From contig OZ020611.1 of assembly GCA_963971575.1 (NCBI GenBank), positions 239,344,654 through 239,408,653 of the forward strand: 64,000 nucleotides of DNA. Reading direction: 5' to 3'. Origin of the DNA: Liopterus haemorrhoidalis (lineage: Eukaryota; Arthropoda; Insecta; Coleoptera; Dytiscidae). Of the stretch, positions 40,895 through 52,255 are shown one piece after another (positions within the stretch are counted from its first letter, which is position 1; every line of letters starts with the position of its first letter). Position numbers and translations under genes: made by a program. The notes under the pieces are model-generated. The model had not been told where the DNA came from and ran no database searches. It was given only the letters and a program-made list of their open reading frames with translations.

Positions 40895-41260
40895 AAATGT
40901 CATAATTCAAGAAAACCAAAACGTTGTCGACGATCCTTTGGTAGCGGGAGAGAAAATTATATTTCCACCCTTGCATATCAAGTTTGAACTAAGTAGCAAT
41001 GTAGCAAAGTAGCAATGAACTATGTAGCAATTTTTGAAGACTTTAAATCCAGAACATTTGATGGTCCTCAGATAAGGCAACCTACTGAAGATCCACAATC
41101 CAATCCAACCGCATCAATGAACGAGATTGAATCTAATTCTTGGTGTTCATTTATTCAAGTAGTCCAAAATTTTCTTGGAAATCATAAGGCAGAGAATTAG
41201 TGGAAAATATGCTTTCCAACTTTAATATTCTCGGTTGTATTATGACCACTTACCAGAAAA
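40895..41260 (+). pseudogene. Fragment of a repeated arthropod protein of unknown function
   Basis: The plus strand gives 'REKIIFPPLHIKFEL', then in another frame 'AIFEDFKSRTFDGPQIRQ', 'SMNEIESNSWCSFIQVVQNF', 'LGNHKAEN', a stop, and 'VENMLSNFNILGCIM' shifted by one base. From memory, this combination of motifs recurs as a multi-copy protein in arthropod genomes, with no assigned function. No domain with a known activity is recognisable. The stop and frameshifts show a dead copy. It starts just past the HX end. Confidence 0.5.
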
Positions 41261-41740
41261 CCTAGGTGATTTTAGTTAATGCGTTCATACCCAGCACCAA
41301 ATATATGCTGCGATTAAATTTTAAGTGTATATCGCTTGCTTAATAAAATGTCATCATAAAGTGTTGGCTATATCTGTTTTTTTATTTTTGTTTTGCACTC
41401 ATATTTGGTTTATACACGTTCCAAATGATTATAAGACAACTAGCTGGAGTATCCGTACTTCGTATGATTTTTGTAATGTATATTTTAGCATTATTTTAAT
41501 TAGGGGAATATTTGGGGAGTTACGGGTAGACACCGTAAAACAAAATCGTACATATATCTCCCTTATTATCGAGTAACAGCAAAATCATATATGACTAAAA
41601 TTCATTACTCGTAGCAGTGATCGCTGAAGACGAAAACAGATCGTTGAGCAGTTTCCGAAATGTTCGAAAGAATTTTATATAACTAATGAAGTATTATATC
41701 TTTTTGATACTACTACTCATTATATTGTACTATTCTAGCC
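41261..41740. other. No gene recognised
   Basis: Contains 'actcatatttggtttataca' (41397), similar to 46924-46943, and 'atatttggggagttacgggt', similar to the far flank of the DD80E element at 43507. Confidence 0.45.
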
Positions 41741-41742
41741 TA

Positions 41743-43417
41743 GTATAGTTTGTTTCACTATAAGATGAAGTGACTATCTACAAGTACAAGTATTTACAAC
41801 ATTACAATAAAATAAATTTTAAATTAAATAATTTTTAAGATAAAAAAAAATCTTACAAGTCCAAATCATTCTCTGAATCAGTCTCTAAATTAATGATTAT
41901 AGTACGTTCTATTTGAATATAACTGTCCTCAGTTTTAATAACATGATTTACACAATTTTTCCAACTATCTACAGGGATATTTTCCACTTCTTTTTTTATA
42001 AGTTCTATCACAGTGCCGTTTAAAGTGGGAGAAACATTATTCCGTTTTATTCTCGCCTTTAACTGACTCCACATTTGTTCAATAGGATTGAATATACAAT
42101 AATACGGAGGTAGTCGTAAAACTGTGTGTCCTTTGCATTGAGCAATATTATCGCAAACATATTCTTTAGAAAAACTATAACTTTTTAATAATTTAATTAA
42201 ACAATTTTTTTTATAACTGTCTTTAAAGTAAATATCATTTTTATATAAAAAGTCTTGGATTTCCTTCTTACTGTTTGCACTATTCGGTACTTTATTTTAT
42301 TGCCGACTATGGTAACTTGCATTGTCCATAACAATAACACTGTTAGCCGGTATATTCGGGAGTAATTTATTTTCGAACCAATTTTCGAACATTTCCGCCG
42401 TGGTATCGTCATGGTAGTCGAGTCTAGAATCTTTGATATTTTTCGCAGAAAGCAAGAGTGCATTCGGTATCCATCCAGTTTCAGAACCTGCATGAAGTAT
42501 CGTAATACGTTTACCTTTATTAGACGGTGCTCTTGTTTGACATTTATTTGACGTATCCACCCAACCTTTTGAGTTTGATTCATGTGTGTCGTACCAAGTT
42601 TCATCTCAAGGGTCAATAAATTATTGACCTTTTATCTTCTCTGTTTTTTTTAATGTTTTTTAAATAATTTTGTCTCAAAAGTTTTAATCGCTCTGACTCC
42701 ATAAGGAACTGCTTTTTATTTAAAGTTTTAAATTGAAACCCTATACTTTTAAGGGCACGCCATAAGGTCACCTTTGAACAATTAATTTCACACTGGTCTT
42801 GGATTAATCTTTTGAACAATATGTCCAATGTTGACACATTTTGTTCGGTGTACATTTGGTAAATTTTTTGCCGTATTACATCTTTCTGGAAATCCAAACA
42901 TTTTGATATGCCTGAATTCTTTCATTTTCTTCTCCTATCAATGGATTTATTTACAATATTCCATACTGTTGTCATCGCTACTTTCGTTGCCTTGTTTGTT
43001 TTTGCGATTCCTTAAATATAAATACACATTGGCCACAATTTCTTTAGCTTCTACAGGTAAATATATACAAGTTTTTTCCCGATTTTTTTTATTGTATCTT
43101 GCACTATATCATCATCTTCTATCATGGTCACATAGTCATCTGCTTCATTTGTTTGCACAGAAGTTAATTGTTCGTTCCAAGGACGCCACATTTTTATAAC
43201 ACGTACTGAACTATTTAACACAAATCACAAGTTATCTGGTCGAAAATTCAAAGCGAAGTGAAAAGATATTTAAAACATCTGCAATTTATACCTGATACAT
43301 CACTGACTAGTTTATGGGTGCAAACAAGGGATTAGTGTTATTTGTAATTACCACCCACTGTGTTTAGGACCATAAGTAGATAGTCACTTCATCTTATCGT
43401 GAAATAATAAACTATAC
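41743..43417 (-). mobile_element. Tc1/mariner-type transposon with ~DD80E transposase
   Basis: The ends GTATAGTTTGTTTCACTATA and, reversed, GTATAGTTTATTATTTCACG continue into shared 'aagatgaagtgactatctac' (~42-bp inverted repeats). TA lies at 41741-41742 and 43418-43419. At 1,675 bp it is close to full length. Confidence 0.88.
41853..43191 (-). pseudogene. Transposase with D,D,E motif and ~80-residue spacing
   Basis: The minus strand starts at ATG 43191 ('MWRPWNEQLTSVQ'), shifts frame, gives 'YLPVEAKEIVANVYLYLRN', then 'YTEQNVSTLDILFKRL' and 'VTLWRALKSIGFQFKTLNKK'. DETWYDTHE carries the first catalytic Asp, 'HAGSETGWIPNALLLS' follows, then SVIVMDNASYHS (second Asp) and PPYYCIFNPIEQMW (Glu), ending 'SENDLDL' at 41853. 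About 80 residues separate the second Asp and the Glu, near the DD82E spacing reported for the Sailor group. From 42560 to the end only one in-frame stop (after YHSRQ) is seen; upstream there are at least two frameshifts. Confidence 0.85.
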
Positions 43418-43419
43418 TA

Positions 43420-44250
43420 TCAGCAATGCAAACGTCCAAAATAACGCTGTCCGCATTAATATTGGACCATTGCAAAATTTTATGCATTATTTTATTTCGA
43501 TGAATATTTGGAGTTACGGGGGATACCTTAAAGCTAAACTTTTGAAATATCTCGGTAAATCGAACATATCTGAAAGCTGTTGTATATTAAAAATATTTAA
43601 CAAATAGAATAGAGCTTTTGAAATTTTTTTATGTTTAAATGGGCCTGCAATTTATGAAAAGTTAAACACTTCTGATGTATAATAATCAGTTTTTATTGAA
43701 ATGTAAAATGTAAACTAACCTTTAAAAACAAAGAAACATTAATTTAAATTAATGATACTTATTAAACAAATGTTGTTGCTAAGCAATCTTAATAATAATT
43801 GATGAAACTACAAGTAGATGTCACATATATGTACATTGATTTTCCCCCTACTTTCTATTTATGGCATCCGATAGCATTCAAAGGTAACAAATAATTGCAA
43901 ACGGAAGTCATAAAATAAGTTATTAAAAAAACTTAAATGCAGGTCCCACTATGCTGGTAAAATAGCCTATTAGAAACCGGTTTTACACCATAGAAATAAA
44001 TTACAGTATTCTTGAATTGATTATTACTTTCTTAAAAAAAGTTAACGGTTTTAAAGTTACAATTTATTACTGTTTATGTTAATTTTTCTTTAAACAAGAT
44101 GACTTTACAATTTTAAGAGAGTTGAATTATATTTTAAAAAATTTCATGGACTGGTTTTATAATTTTGGTTGATTTAACCAAATAAATGGAAAATGAGATC
44201 CCGTAGCCTACGAAACAAAATATTCAGATTTTTAGGCCTACTTATATAGG
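43420..44250. other. No gene recognised
   Basis: A/T-rich. 43505-43530 resembles 41503-41530 on the other side of the DD80E element. Confidence 0.45.
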
Positions 44251-44254
44251 AGGG

Positions 44255-45115
44255 GTATATAGGGCGAAAGACAAAAGTTTTTTAACAATTTTTTGGCGAA
44301 AATTCCATAAAAATATTTTTCAAAAAATATATATATACAGTCGATTCCGCTTAATTGGGACACATCGGGACTTAGGCATTTTGGCCCAATTAAGCGGCTG
44401 CTCCAATTAAGCGAATTTCACATAAAATTAAACAATGCATATTTTTCTTTCAATAATTTTATTTTATAAACTCTTGGACAAAACTATAAATTACATATAA
44501 CCAAAAAATATAAACTTTTAAGAAAAAATAATAATAAATTCAATGCAAAAATGTGTCAAGTGTAGTCTGTCTTTTGTTTTTGTAACATGTCACTTCTACA
44601 AAATCAGCACAGGTATTCTGTGCGGCTCCTTCCATTTCCTTCCTGCATAAAATAACGCTGTAATATTAAATTCTTCGTACATATTTTTTCTTGAGAATAT
44701 GTGTAACATAATATGTACTATGATCTTAAATTTACTGTCCCAATAAAGCGGAATGTTGTCCCAATTAAACATGTAAATTTACTGTTGGTTCCTTGGTTTG
44801 GTTTCTGTTCTTTGAGATTTGGCCCAAATAAGCGGCTGCCCCAATTAAGCGTTGGCCCAATTAAGCGGAATCGTTTGTATATTAATGCATATATAGCATT
44901 AAGGAGCTACATTTAATACCTCACTCAAAATTTAAAAAAAAATAACTTTTTTTATAATTTGTTTATAATTTTTTATTTTTTGAAAAAATAAATACAATCA
45001 AATATTCCTGTTAAACTATGCCGGTTCCCATGAATGTACATTATTAAGAGTTTTTTCAATTTTTAGACCGACTCCTCTATAGAAAATAGGGTGGGAGACA
45101 AAAAATAGCGATAAT
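44255..45115 (-). mobile_element. Diverged HX repeat interrupted by a Tigger-like MITE
   Basis: Left part 44255-44335 ('aggggtatatagggcgaaag', 'ttttttggcgaaaattccat') and right part 44880-45110 ('gcattaaggagctacattta', 'aatgtacattattaagagtt') are HX-related blocks, heavily diverged. Confidence 0.6.
44338..44877. mobile_element. Tigger-like MITE, TA target duplication
   Basis: The left end is CAGTCGATTCCGCTTAATTG; the right end, reversed, is CAAACGATTCCGCTTAATTG. TA flanks both (44336-44337, 44878-44879). Repeats of 'ccaattaagcggctg' occur several times near both ends. The 540-bp interior has no transposase. Confidence 0.82.
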
Positions 45116-45814
45116 ATAAAATATCTCTTAAATTTTACGTCGACCTGTAGGCCGTTTTTGAGATTGGGAAGACACTCAAACTGTGTGCCAACAACATTTC
45201 TCAACAAAACGTGTGCCAATCATTACCACGCGTGTCATAAACCATCCCTGGGGTAGAAAAATTATTCTGGATTTATTTGGTATTTTTTTAACGAACAACA
45301 GAGCATTTAAAATAATTTAAAGAGCTACAAATTGATTAAATAAATGTTGGGTTTAATGAATGTTGTTAAGAGCTGTGGGAGGGGGATGGGTGTTAGTCGT
45401 GTGAAACATCCTACATTGACTGATAGCGTGCCAATGGATGTTCCGGTTTGTTTTAGGCTTTGGAAGCCTTTTTAATTTCCGCTTCAATTCCGGATTGACT
45501 TTAATGAAAAGGCAACGAATGCTCTGATGTTACATCCAAACATTATATAAAATTAGCTAATTTGTTTAATGAAAATTCCTATACTATATATAAAATATCA
45601 ATAAATGACAGCAAAAGCATGAAGCATTTTAAAAATAGGTTTGTAGTAGTAAGTTTGTAAAAAGTTGTACAGGGAAATCTATATTCCCGAGGAATCGGGA
45701 TCCATTGCGGAAATCTTCAAACCCGCCATGGGTCAATGTGGCCTGCAATGGTATTTAAGTGGACATTATAAAATATGAAATTCATTAATCGGTGTTAGGT
45801 TTTTATCATTTTAA
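45116..45814. other. No gene recognised
   Basis: Non-coding. 45385-45480 is somewhat GC-richer without an ORF. Confidence 0.45.
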
Positions 45815-46545
45815 CAGCAATATTCCAAGACGAAAGAAATGCGGATAAATGCAGAAACCGATAGACTTTACTGATCGGTAACCATCAAATCGAGCGTGTG
45901 GGGATTTCCAGTATTTGGGGAGTGTTGTATCTGTGGACGGTGGCGCGGATATAGATGTGGAAAGCAGAATACGCAAAGGTAGAGGCGCCTTCATCCAACT
46001 TAGCCGTGTATGGAATTCTGCGATCTATAGTACTTCCACGATAACTACCATATTCAGGGCATGCGTGACGTCAGTTCTTCTGCACGGCTGCGAGACTTTG
46101 TTCGTTACAGAAGCTATGAAGAGAAGAGTGCGAGTATTTGTAAATCTTCGAAGAATCCTTCGCATTTATTGGCCACGTAGAATATAAAACGTAGAATTGG
46201 GGGAAAGAACTGGTCAAACAATTAATTTGCAAATAAAAAGAAGAAATTATGGTTGGTTTGGGCACACTCTTCGAAGGGCTCCTAGCGAAGTGTGTCGCTA
46301 TGCACTAGCATACAACCCTCAGGGCAGTAGGCGTAGAGGGCGACCCAAGAACACCTGGCGTCGCTCAACCCTGCTAGAAATAAATGCATGGAACTCTCAA
46401 AACCAAGACAAAAGACTCTATAATAACATCATCGACTTGAAGCCTATGGAAGATAGACGAGTTAGATGGAGAAATTTTATTGACAGCCTATGCTCTTTTT
46501 AGAGGCAGTCCAAAATCACCCGATGATGGACAAGGCTTGATGATG
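45815..46545 (+). pseudogene. LINE ORF2 C-terminal fragment with 3' tail
   Basis: Reads 'KEMRINAETDR', a frame change, GSVVSVDGGADIDVESRIRK, 'AFIQLSRVWNSAIYST', 'VLLHGCETLFVTEAMKRR', 'RRILRIYWPRRI', a stop, then 'NYGWFGHTLRRAP', 'NPQGSRRRGRPKNTWRRS' and 'VRWRNFIDSLCSF'. This is the post-reverse-transcriptase region of a widespread insect LINE (C-terminal DUF6451-like). The polymerase is absent (5' truncation). The 3' end shows 'tgatgatgattataatat', a short TGA/ATA tail typical of LINE 3' ends. One stop and at least one frameshift. Confidence 0.85.
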
Positions 46546-46973
46546 ATTATAATATAAAATATCTAGGAATGGATATTATTGCGGACCATTTATTTGGTTT
46601 CAAAATCGAAAGTATAATTAGACCGAAAATTCATTGACCTCCTCGGACATTAGACATTAAATGAGCTTGAATCATTTACTTGAATACATTAAAAAAAGTA
46701 ATTTGTTAACAGCTAATGTTTTTATAATGATATACACTAAAATATTCCTAACATTTATGTATATTACAGTATTTAGAATGTATTCCAAAACGGTTCTAAA
46801 ATTCAAGATTGTTGAGTCACAGCCCGATCAGAACTCAAAATAAATTATTGAAGAGAGTATGCCATTTTAAAATCTATATAAATAAAATTTGAGTTTATAT
46901 GTTTTTTTTTTTTAATTTATTCTGACTCATATTTGGTTTCTACATGTTTCAGAAGATTATAAAATTTCCCCTT
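46546..46973. other. No gene recognised
   Basis: A/T-rich flank. A 60-codon ORF at 46661-46843 shows no domain. Confidence 0.45.
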
Positions 46974-47747
46974 TTTTTAGGATTTTGTAGGTATGACCAA
47001 AAAACCCTTATGCCGTCATTTTGTCGTCTGTCTGTCTGTTCGGTAAATATTGTAGCCAAACGGCTAAACTTAGAGAGTTTAAATTTGACATGCTTATACA
47101 ACTCTTTGACCCGCACATAGGAAAAATACTAAAACATCTAAAAAACATATCCCCCTAAAAATATAAACAAATATATGCTCATCGCAAAAAAATATATTTT
47201 TTTACAATTTTGTGTAGGGTATCAAATGAAAGCCCTTGGTACGTGGATTAACGATCAAAATTTTATTTTTGCAAAATAAAATATTTTGACGCGATTTTTT
47301 CCAAATTTGTGCAAAAAAAATTTGTCCCACACCCTGTAGCCCAGATGGTTTAAACTAAAAATCTGAAAAAATTCTAAGTAATGTACATTGGTTTGAACCG
47401 GAATAGTACAACAGGGATTTTTGATCAGATTATGTTTTCGGAAAATAACGCATTTTTTGTGTTTTTTAAATAAATATTTAAGTCGCTATGTAAGACAGTA
47501 GATAAGTAGGCGCTCGTAGCGTTGTGAGTTTCGTCGTTTATTTGTAATTTGCAAACTAGAGTTCGATTTCTGTCAATTTTAATTTTTCTGTTTTTTTTGC
47601 AGTTTTATTTTGTTTAAATTATTTTGTCAAAATTCTAGTTATATTTTGGTAAATGTTGCATTTAGTTTTTAAAAGCGTAAATTTAATAACCAGTGGGAAG
47701 TGTTCTATTACATACATTTTATTCTATGTTTGAATGTATACGAAATC

Positions 47748-47835
47748 AGAGGGCGGGGCTTATGATTTAAGCAACCAATGGAAGCCATAGGCGTAATTTT
47801 CAAAATCTTAATGAACCTTGCTATATAAAAAAAGT
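47748..47835 (+). promoter_or_regulatory. Promoter-like block inside HX (GC box, CCAAT, TATA-like)
   Basis: 'cagagggcggggcttatgat' holds a GC box, 'gcaaccaatggaagcc' a CCAAT box about 15 bp on, and 'ccttgctatataaaaaaag' a TATA-like motif about 45 bp further. The same order is present in HX at 15550-15635, 34490-34560, 56480-56575 and 59290-59360. Motif presence only; no evidence of transcription. Confidence 0.4.
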
Positions 47836-47870
47836 ACTGCACATATTTAGAAACTTAAATAATGGTATTA

Positions 47871-49661
47871 TAGTACAGGAAATGAAGCTCAAAAAATGAC
47901 AAAACCTCGCAATTTTTTCGTCCAGCATCGATTTGGATAAAAATTTGGAATTAGGCTCATTTCACCCTCTAGTTCATTTTCTACATTGTGCCGTTGTACG
48001 CTTTTTGTTTTTTAAGGGTGAAAACTACCCCTAATTGTAAAAAATTATAAAATAACAATTTAAACCTTAATATGGGCAAAATTTGGTTTGGATTAGCTAA
48101 ATATGGATGTTTTATGCTTTAGAATACAATTTCATAATGTTTCAACCCTTAAAAATCAACCCTTGTTGGATTAAAAAATGATTTCATCTTGCATCGATTT
48201 GCACCAAAATTTGAAATTAGGTTCGTCTCACCCTCTACTTCAAATTTTATATCATGCTCATGGGCACTGTTTATTTTTTAAGGGTGAAAACTACCCCTAA
48301 TTGTCAAAAATTATAAAATAACGTTGTAAACCTTAAGATGGGTAAAATTTGGTTTGGATTAGTTGAATAATGATTGTTTTATGCTTTGGAATACAATTTC
48401 TAATGTTTCAACCCTTAAAAACCCACCCTTGTTAGAGCTTGATATAAAAAAAATCGCTCCGAACCGTGCTATTCGAATGTTTCGAAAAAAAATGTATTGG
48501 TTTTTTAAACATAACTCCTTCATTTTTAATGATAGAAAGTTTTTTCAAAAACGATTTTATAGGGCTTTTCAACAGCTATAAGACTATGTAAATTAAATTC
48601 CTTAAGATCACTTAGTTTTTAAATGGGGTGAGTTTGAAGGGCTCGAATAAGGTGGTGTTCGCTTGTAAATAGAGGTTTTAAACGGCTATATCTCGCCAAA
48701 TATTCACTGTACAGAAAATATATGGACAAGGAAATTTAAGTCATTAAAAAAGCTACAATTTAGTGCTCTATCATTTTTTTCGTATCTCCAGTAATTTCGG
48801 AGATATTTTGAAGAAAAGGGTGAAAAATACGAAATCGCAAAAAATCGTTTTTTCTTTAAACTCCAATTTTTCTAAAATTAGGCATTTTAAATTGGTCAAA
48901 CTTCTTGGGTGTACTGAAAATATATATATGAAGAGAACCACAGAAGGGTGAGGATCAATTTTAATTAGAGGGGTAAATAGGGGGTTGTTTTCACTGATTT
49001 TTTCGTAGAAAAAAGTAGGTACCGACCTTATTTTGATCATAAGTCGCTTAATTTTTATGCTAGAGACTTTTTTTTGTTTTGTTTGAAAGGTCTAATCAAA
49101 TACTTTAAAAAAGATTCAATGAGTTTTCCTCGAAAAATGCAAATTTTTCCTGTTATTTGTCTTTGAATCTTTCAAATTATGCATTTGGCGAAAAATAGTT
49201 AACCATTAACATGCCGTATCTCGGTTCGTATTGGTCGTAGAAAAATAATAAAAAAAAGATTTTGTTTGTTTTTTTAAAAGCTACAATTTTGCTTTCTACA
49301 GTTTTCTTGATAAAATGCATATTTTTCCTGTTATTCGCAAAAAACTTTTTAAAAACATCGATTTTTTCGTCGAAAAACTGTTACTTTCAACCGCGAATAA
49401 CTCAAAAAATATTAGTTTTACGAAGAAAACGTAAAGAACATTTTTTTCTTAGAATTACTTTTCCCATCGATTCCTATAGTTAAAATGTAGTAAAAAATTT
49501 CCACCCCCGAGATGGGGTGGCAACCACCCCCAAGGTTTTAGCGTACACCGGCATGATGTAGAAAATGATCTTTGGGCTATTCCCTACCTTCTGTGAAAAT
49601 TTCACGTAATTCCATGCTGGACGAAAAAATTGCGAGCCAAAATGCTTCATTTCCTGTACTA
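47871..49661. mobile_element. 1.8-kb non-coding element, ATTA target duplication
   Basis: The ends TAGTACAGGAAATGAAGC and its complement extend to 'ctcgcaattttttcgtccag' on both sides (inverted). ATTA is found at 47867-47870 and 49662-49665, and the uninterrupted HX site reads 'ggtattaggcattcg'. The interior has two ~250-bp direct repeats (47925-48170, 48186-48435) with 'aagggtgaaaactacccct'. No transposase. Superfamily unresolved; a 4-bp duplication excludes typical hAT and mariner. Confidence 0.8.
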
Positions 49662-49849
49662 ATTAGGCATTCGAATTAAAATTCATAAAAAAATATTTTG
49701 ACATAAAATTTGTTTTGGCATCCCTAATAATCATCATTCAGTTACTAAATACCTGTGAAACCCTGAAATGTGTGAATATTCACACTTCACATAAATTTTT
49801 TTTATATATGTTTATACAAATTTAATTTCTGTCTGTCTATTGTTTTTTT

Positions 49850-50545
49850 TTTTTTTTCTACTGCTTCTATCTTTAGCTCTTCTCTTCGTATTGTTTCACT
49901 TCTTATTCTGTCAATTTAAGTGACACCCTTAACTCTTCTTAAAAATTTCATTTCTGCAGCTTGAATTTTGCTCTTGAGCCGATTGGAAAGTATCCAGGAC
50001 TCACAACCATACGTTAATACTCATACCATAAGGTAAATCGTTTTGTGTACTAGGAGTTTTGTGTTGTTACTTATTTCTTTCTTATTTATTATGATTTTAT
50101 TCAGGGACTGGAATAAATTTTCTGATTCTTTAATTCTACTGTTGATTTCTTCATCGTATCCCCTTTGCTCTCTAATATTACTCTTAAATACTTAAAGCTG
50201 CTGCCCTGTTCAATTTCCACTGCGTCCAAAGTTAAATTTATCTGAACTTCCTCTTTACTAGACCTTTACCTTTGTTTTACTGTGGTTTATTACCATATTT
50301 GTTTTAAGAAACGCCTCCTTCCAAATATTTACATTTTCTTGTAAGTCTTCCTTATTTTTTGCGTATGTCATCTGCAAACGCACATTCGGCAATGTTCACT
50401 GGTTGTAGGGTACTGTATCCAATATTAACCTTCTTCACTCAATCTTTAATTTCTTTCATATCATTAGAATGATGAAGAGTACTGGACTCAGGACTCCCCC
50501 CTGTCTTACACCTTCTGGTATTATAAATTCATAGAACTAAATATT
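49850..50545 (-). pseudogene. LINE reverse transcriptase fragment
   Basis: The minus strand gives 'GVRQGGVLSPVLFIILMI', 'NKEDLQENVNIWKEAFLK', 'TNMVINHSKTKVKV', 'EIEQGSSFKYLRVILESKGD', 'NNTKLLVHKTIYLMV' and 'YGCESWILSNRLKSKIQAAE', then 'MKFLRRVKGVT'. This is the palm-to-thumb order of an insect RTE-like or related non-LTR polymerase. The Y-x-D-D region ('LQMTYAKN') is frame-disrupted. Several stops; both ends of ORF2 absent. Confidence 0.82.
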
Positions 50546-51400
50546 TCTTTGCCAGATGTAATTTCTGGTGGTTGTGTAGAGGCTACGATTTGCCTGGATT
50601 AAATTTAGTAATAATAATTTGGATCTGATAATTATTTTGAAGTTTATCGAATTTTTGCAACACTGTGCTTACAATATTTATCTGACTGACTGACTGGAGA
50701 ATTGGATAGCTATAGCTAACGCATCTAGAGTACGGTTATAAGTCTCTAGATGGAAACACTTGCGTCATTCTATCATAAGTTATCAAAAAGTATGGTTTTT
50801 AATATGTATCCACAATTTATCACTTACTTAAATATCTACAAAACCTTGAAATTTGTGAAAATTCACACTTCACATCAATTTTTAGTTTTATTTAGATTTA
50901 TTTAAACCATAAATTCCGCGACACTCTTCACACACAGTTCTTTCACATCAGGTGTTACGACACACTGTTTGGAAAGTACTATAGTAAGGAAGGGGAAGTA
51001 AAAAAATGCTATCATGAAAATATATATTAAAAATTTTTCTCACAAATTTTCACTCTTGTCACCTTTCCAGATGTGGCTTGTTATACAGAGTGGTTTGTAA
51101 ATAATGTCAACAATGACAAGGTGTTTTGGAGGGCAGTACGGTACTTCCGCATTTTTGTCACATCCGGGGACCTTCCCATAATCATCCGAGAGCGACCTGT
51201 CCCGTCCCGCCAACCTTACATCGGCGCCAGCCTAAACTAATTCCAACTTTCCGTTAGAAATACATTCAAGGTTACCTCAATATTTAGATGTTTAAAAGAA
51301 AAAAGATTATAGTTAACACAACTATTTCAAATCATTATTTTTATATTTTTTATGGGTTTAAGGTTATCAAAAAATACAAACATTTTAAAATAATTTATTC
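50546..51400. other. Non-coding; HX terminus and a GC-rich patch
   Basis: 50815-50885 is an isolated HX/HK hairpin end. 51110-51240 is GC-rich ('cgacctgtcccgtcccgcca', 'cttacatcggcgccagccta') with no ORF and no match in the window; it could be conserved host sequence. Confidence 0.45.
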
Positions 51401-51850
51401 TTTTTAGGGTTTTGTAGATATTACCAAAAATTCCTTATACTGTCACTTGTGTATCCTCTGTCTATACTGTAGAAATAGTAGCCAAACGGCTTAATATATA
51501 AAGTTGAAATTTGGCATGCTTATATAAGCTGTTCACTTTTGTAAGAACAAACTAAATCTGGTTATTTTGGTTACTTTTATAGTGTATTACTATCTTTAAA
51601 TGTCAATTAAAAAAATTCCTTACGCTGTAAAACCGACTTTAGGTTGATAAGGTTATGATCATTATAATTAAGATATTATTTTTCATTATGACATATGTCA
51701 AATGGATCGACATTTTAAAAAAATGACATATTTTAATACCAACATGACATACAGCTTCAAAGGTGCAAACTATTGAAAACAAAATTTCCTGTTAGTTTGT
51801 TCTTACAAAAGTGAACTGCTTATATTTACAACTCTTGTCAGGAGTGTTCA
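51401..51850 (+). mobile_element. HX start fragment interrupted by a MITE
   Basis: 'tttttagggttttgtagata', 'gtagccaaacggcttaatat' and 'atttggcatgcttatat' run to 51525; 'atttacaactcttgtcagg' resumes at 51824. Confidence 0.75.
51526..51821. mobile_element. 296-bp MITE, ATAT target duplication
   Basis: Ends AAGCTGTTCACTTTTGTAAG and, reversed, AAGCAGTTCACTTTTGTAAG continue as 'aacaaactaa'. ATAT at 51522-51525 and 51822-51825, inside the HX sequence 'catgcttatacaactc'. No coding capacity. Confidence 0.78.
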
Positions 51851-51859
51851 GTTATTTTA

Positions 51860-52255
51860 TTATACTATTATAGGCTGCGAATTAACCTATTTTTTTGAAT
51901 TACATTAGATATTTGTTTTTAAAGTATCAAAGAGGATTACATCATTTGTAGTATTAAAATACTTATAAAACAAATAACACATTGTTAATTGTGAAAAATA
52001 CGTTTCTGAAATTGAAAAAAAAAACCATTTATCAATATATTTCTTATTAATCTAATGAAGACGAATACGAAACAAATCCAGAAAAAAACGCTGGGATTTT
52101 GGTCAAATAACGAAGAAAAATGATTATCAAAAAACTGTTGATTTTAATGTGATTATAGAACAAATACTGTCCTAGACTCTAGTATTCTGTCGGCTTCTTA
52201 GAATTATTAAATACCTACAAAACCCTGAAATGTGAGTAAATTCACACTTACATTT
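51860..52255 (+). mobile_element. HK Helentron-like repeat
   Basis: From 'attagatatttgtttttaaa' through 'cacattgttaattgtgaaaa', 'atttcttattaatctaatga' and 'aaaaactgttgattttaatg' to 'aaatacctacaaaaccctga'. Gives the longest left side of HK in the window. Confidence 0.8.

Larger units (their letters stand above)
46974..49801 (+). mobile_element. HX repeat, full length, with a 1.8-kb nested element
   Basis: Starts 'tttttaggattttgtaggta', short GTCT tract, full left arm, tRNA-like segment at 47495-47580, promoter-like block at 47748-47835, then the insertion at 47871-49661, and the end 'aaatacctgtgaaaccctga' with hairpin at ~49770. Without the insert it is about 1,035 bp. Confidence 0.88.

Noticed and set aside
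42828..43199. 123-codon plus-strand ORF
   Set aside because: Antisense shadow of the DD80E transposase N-terminal region.
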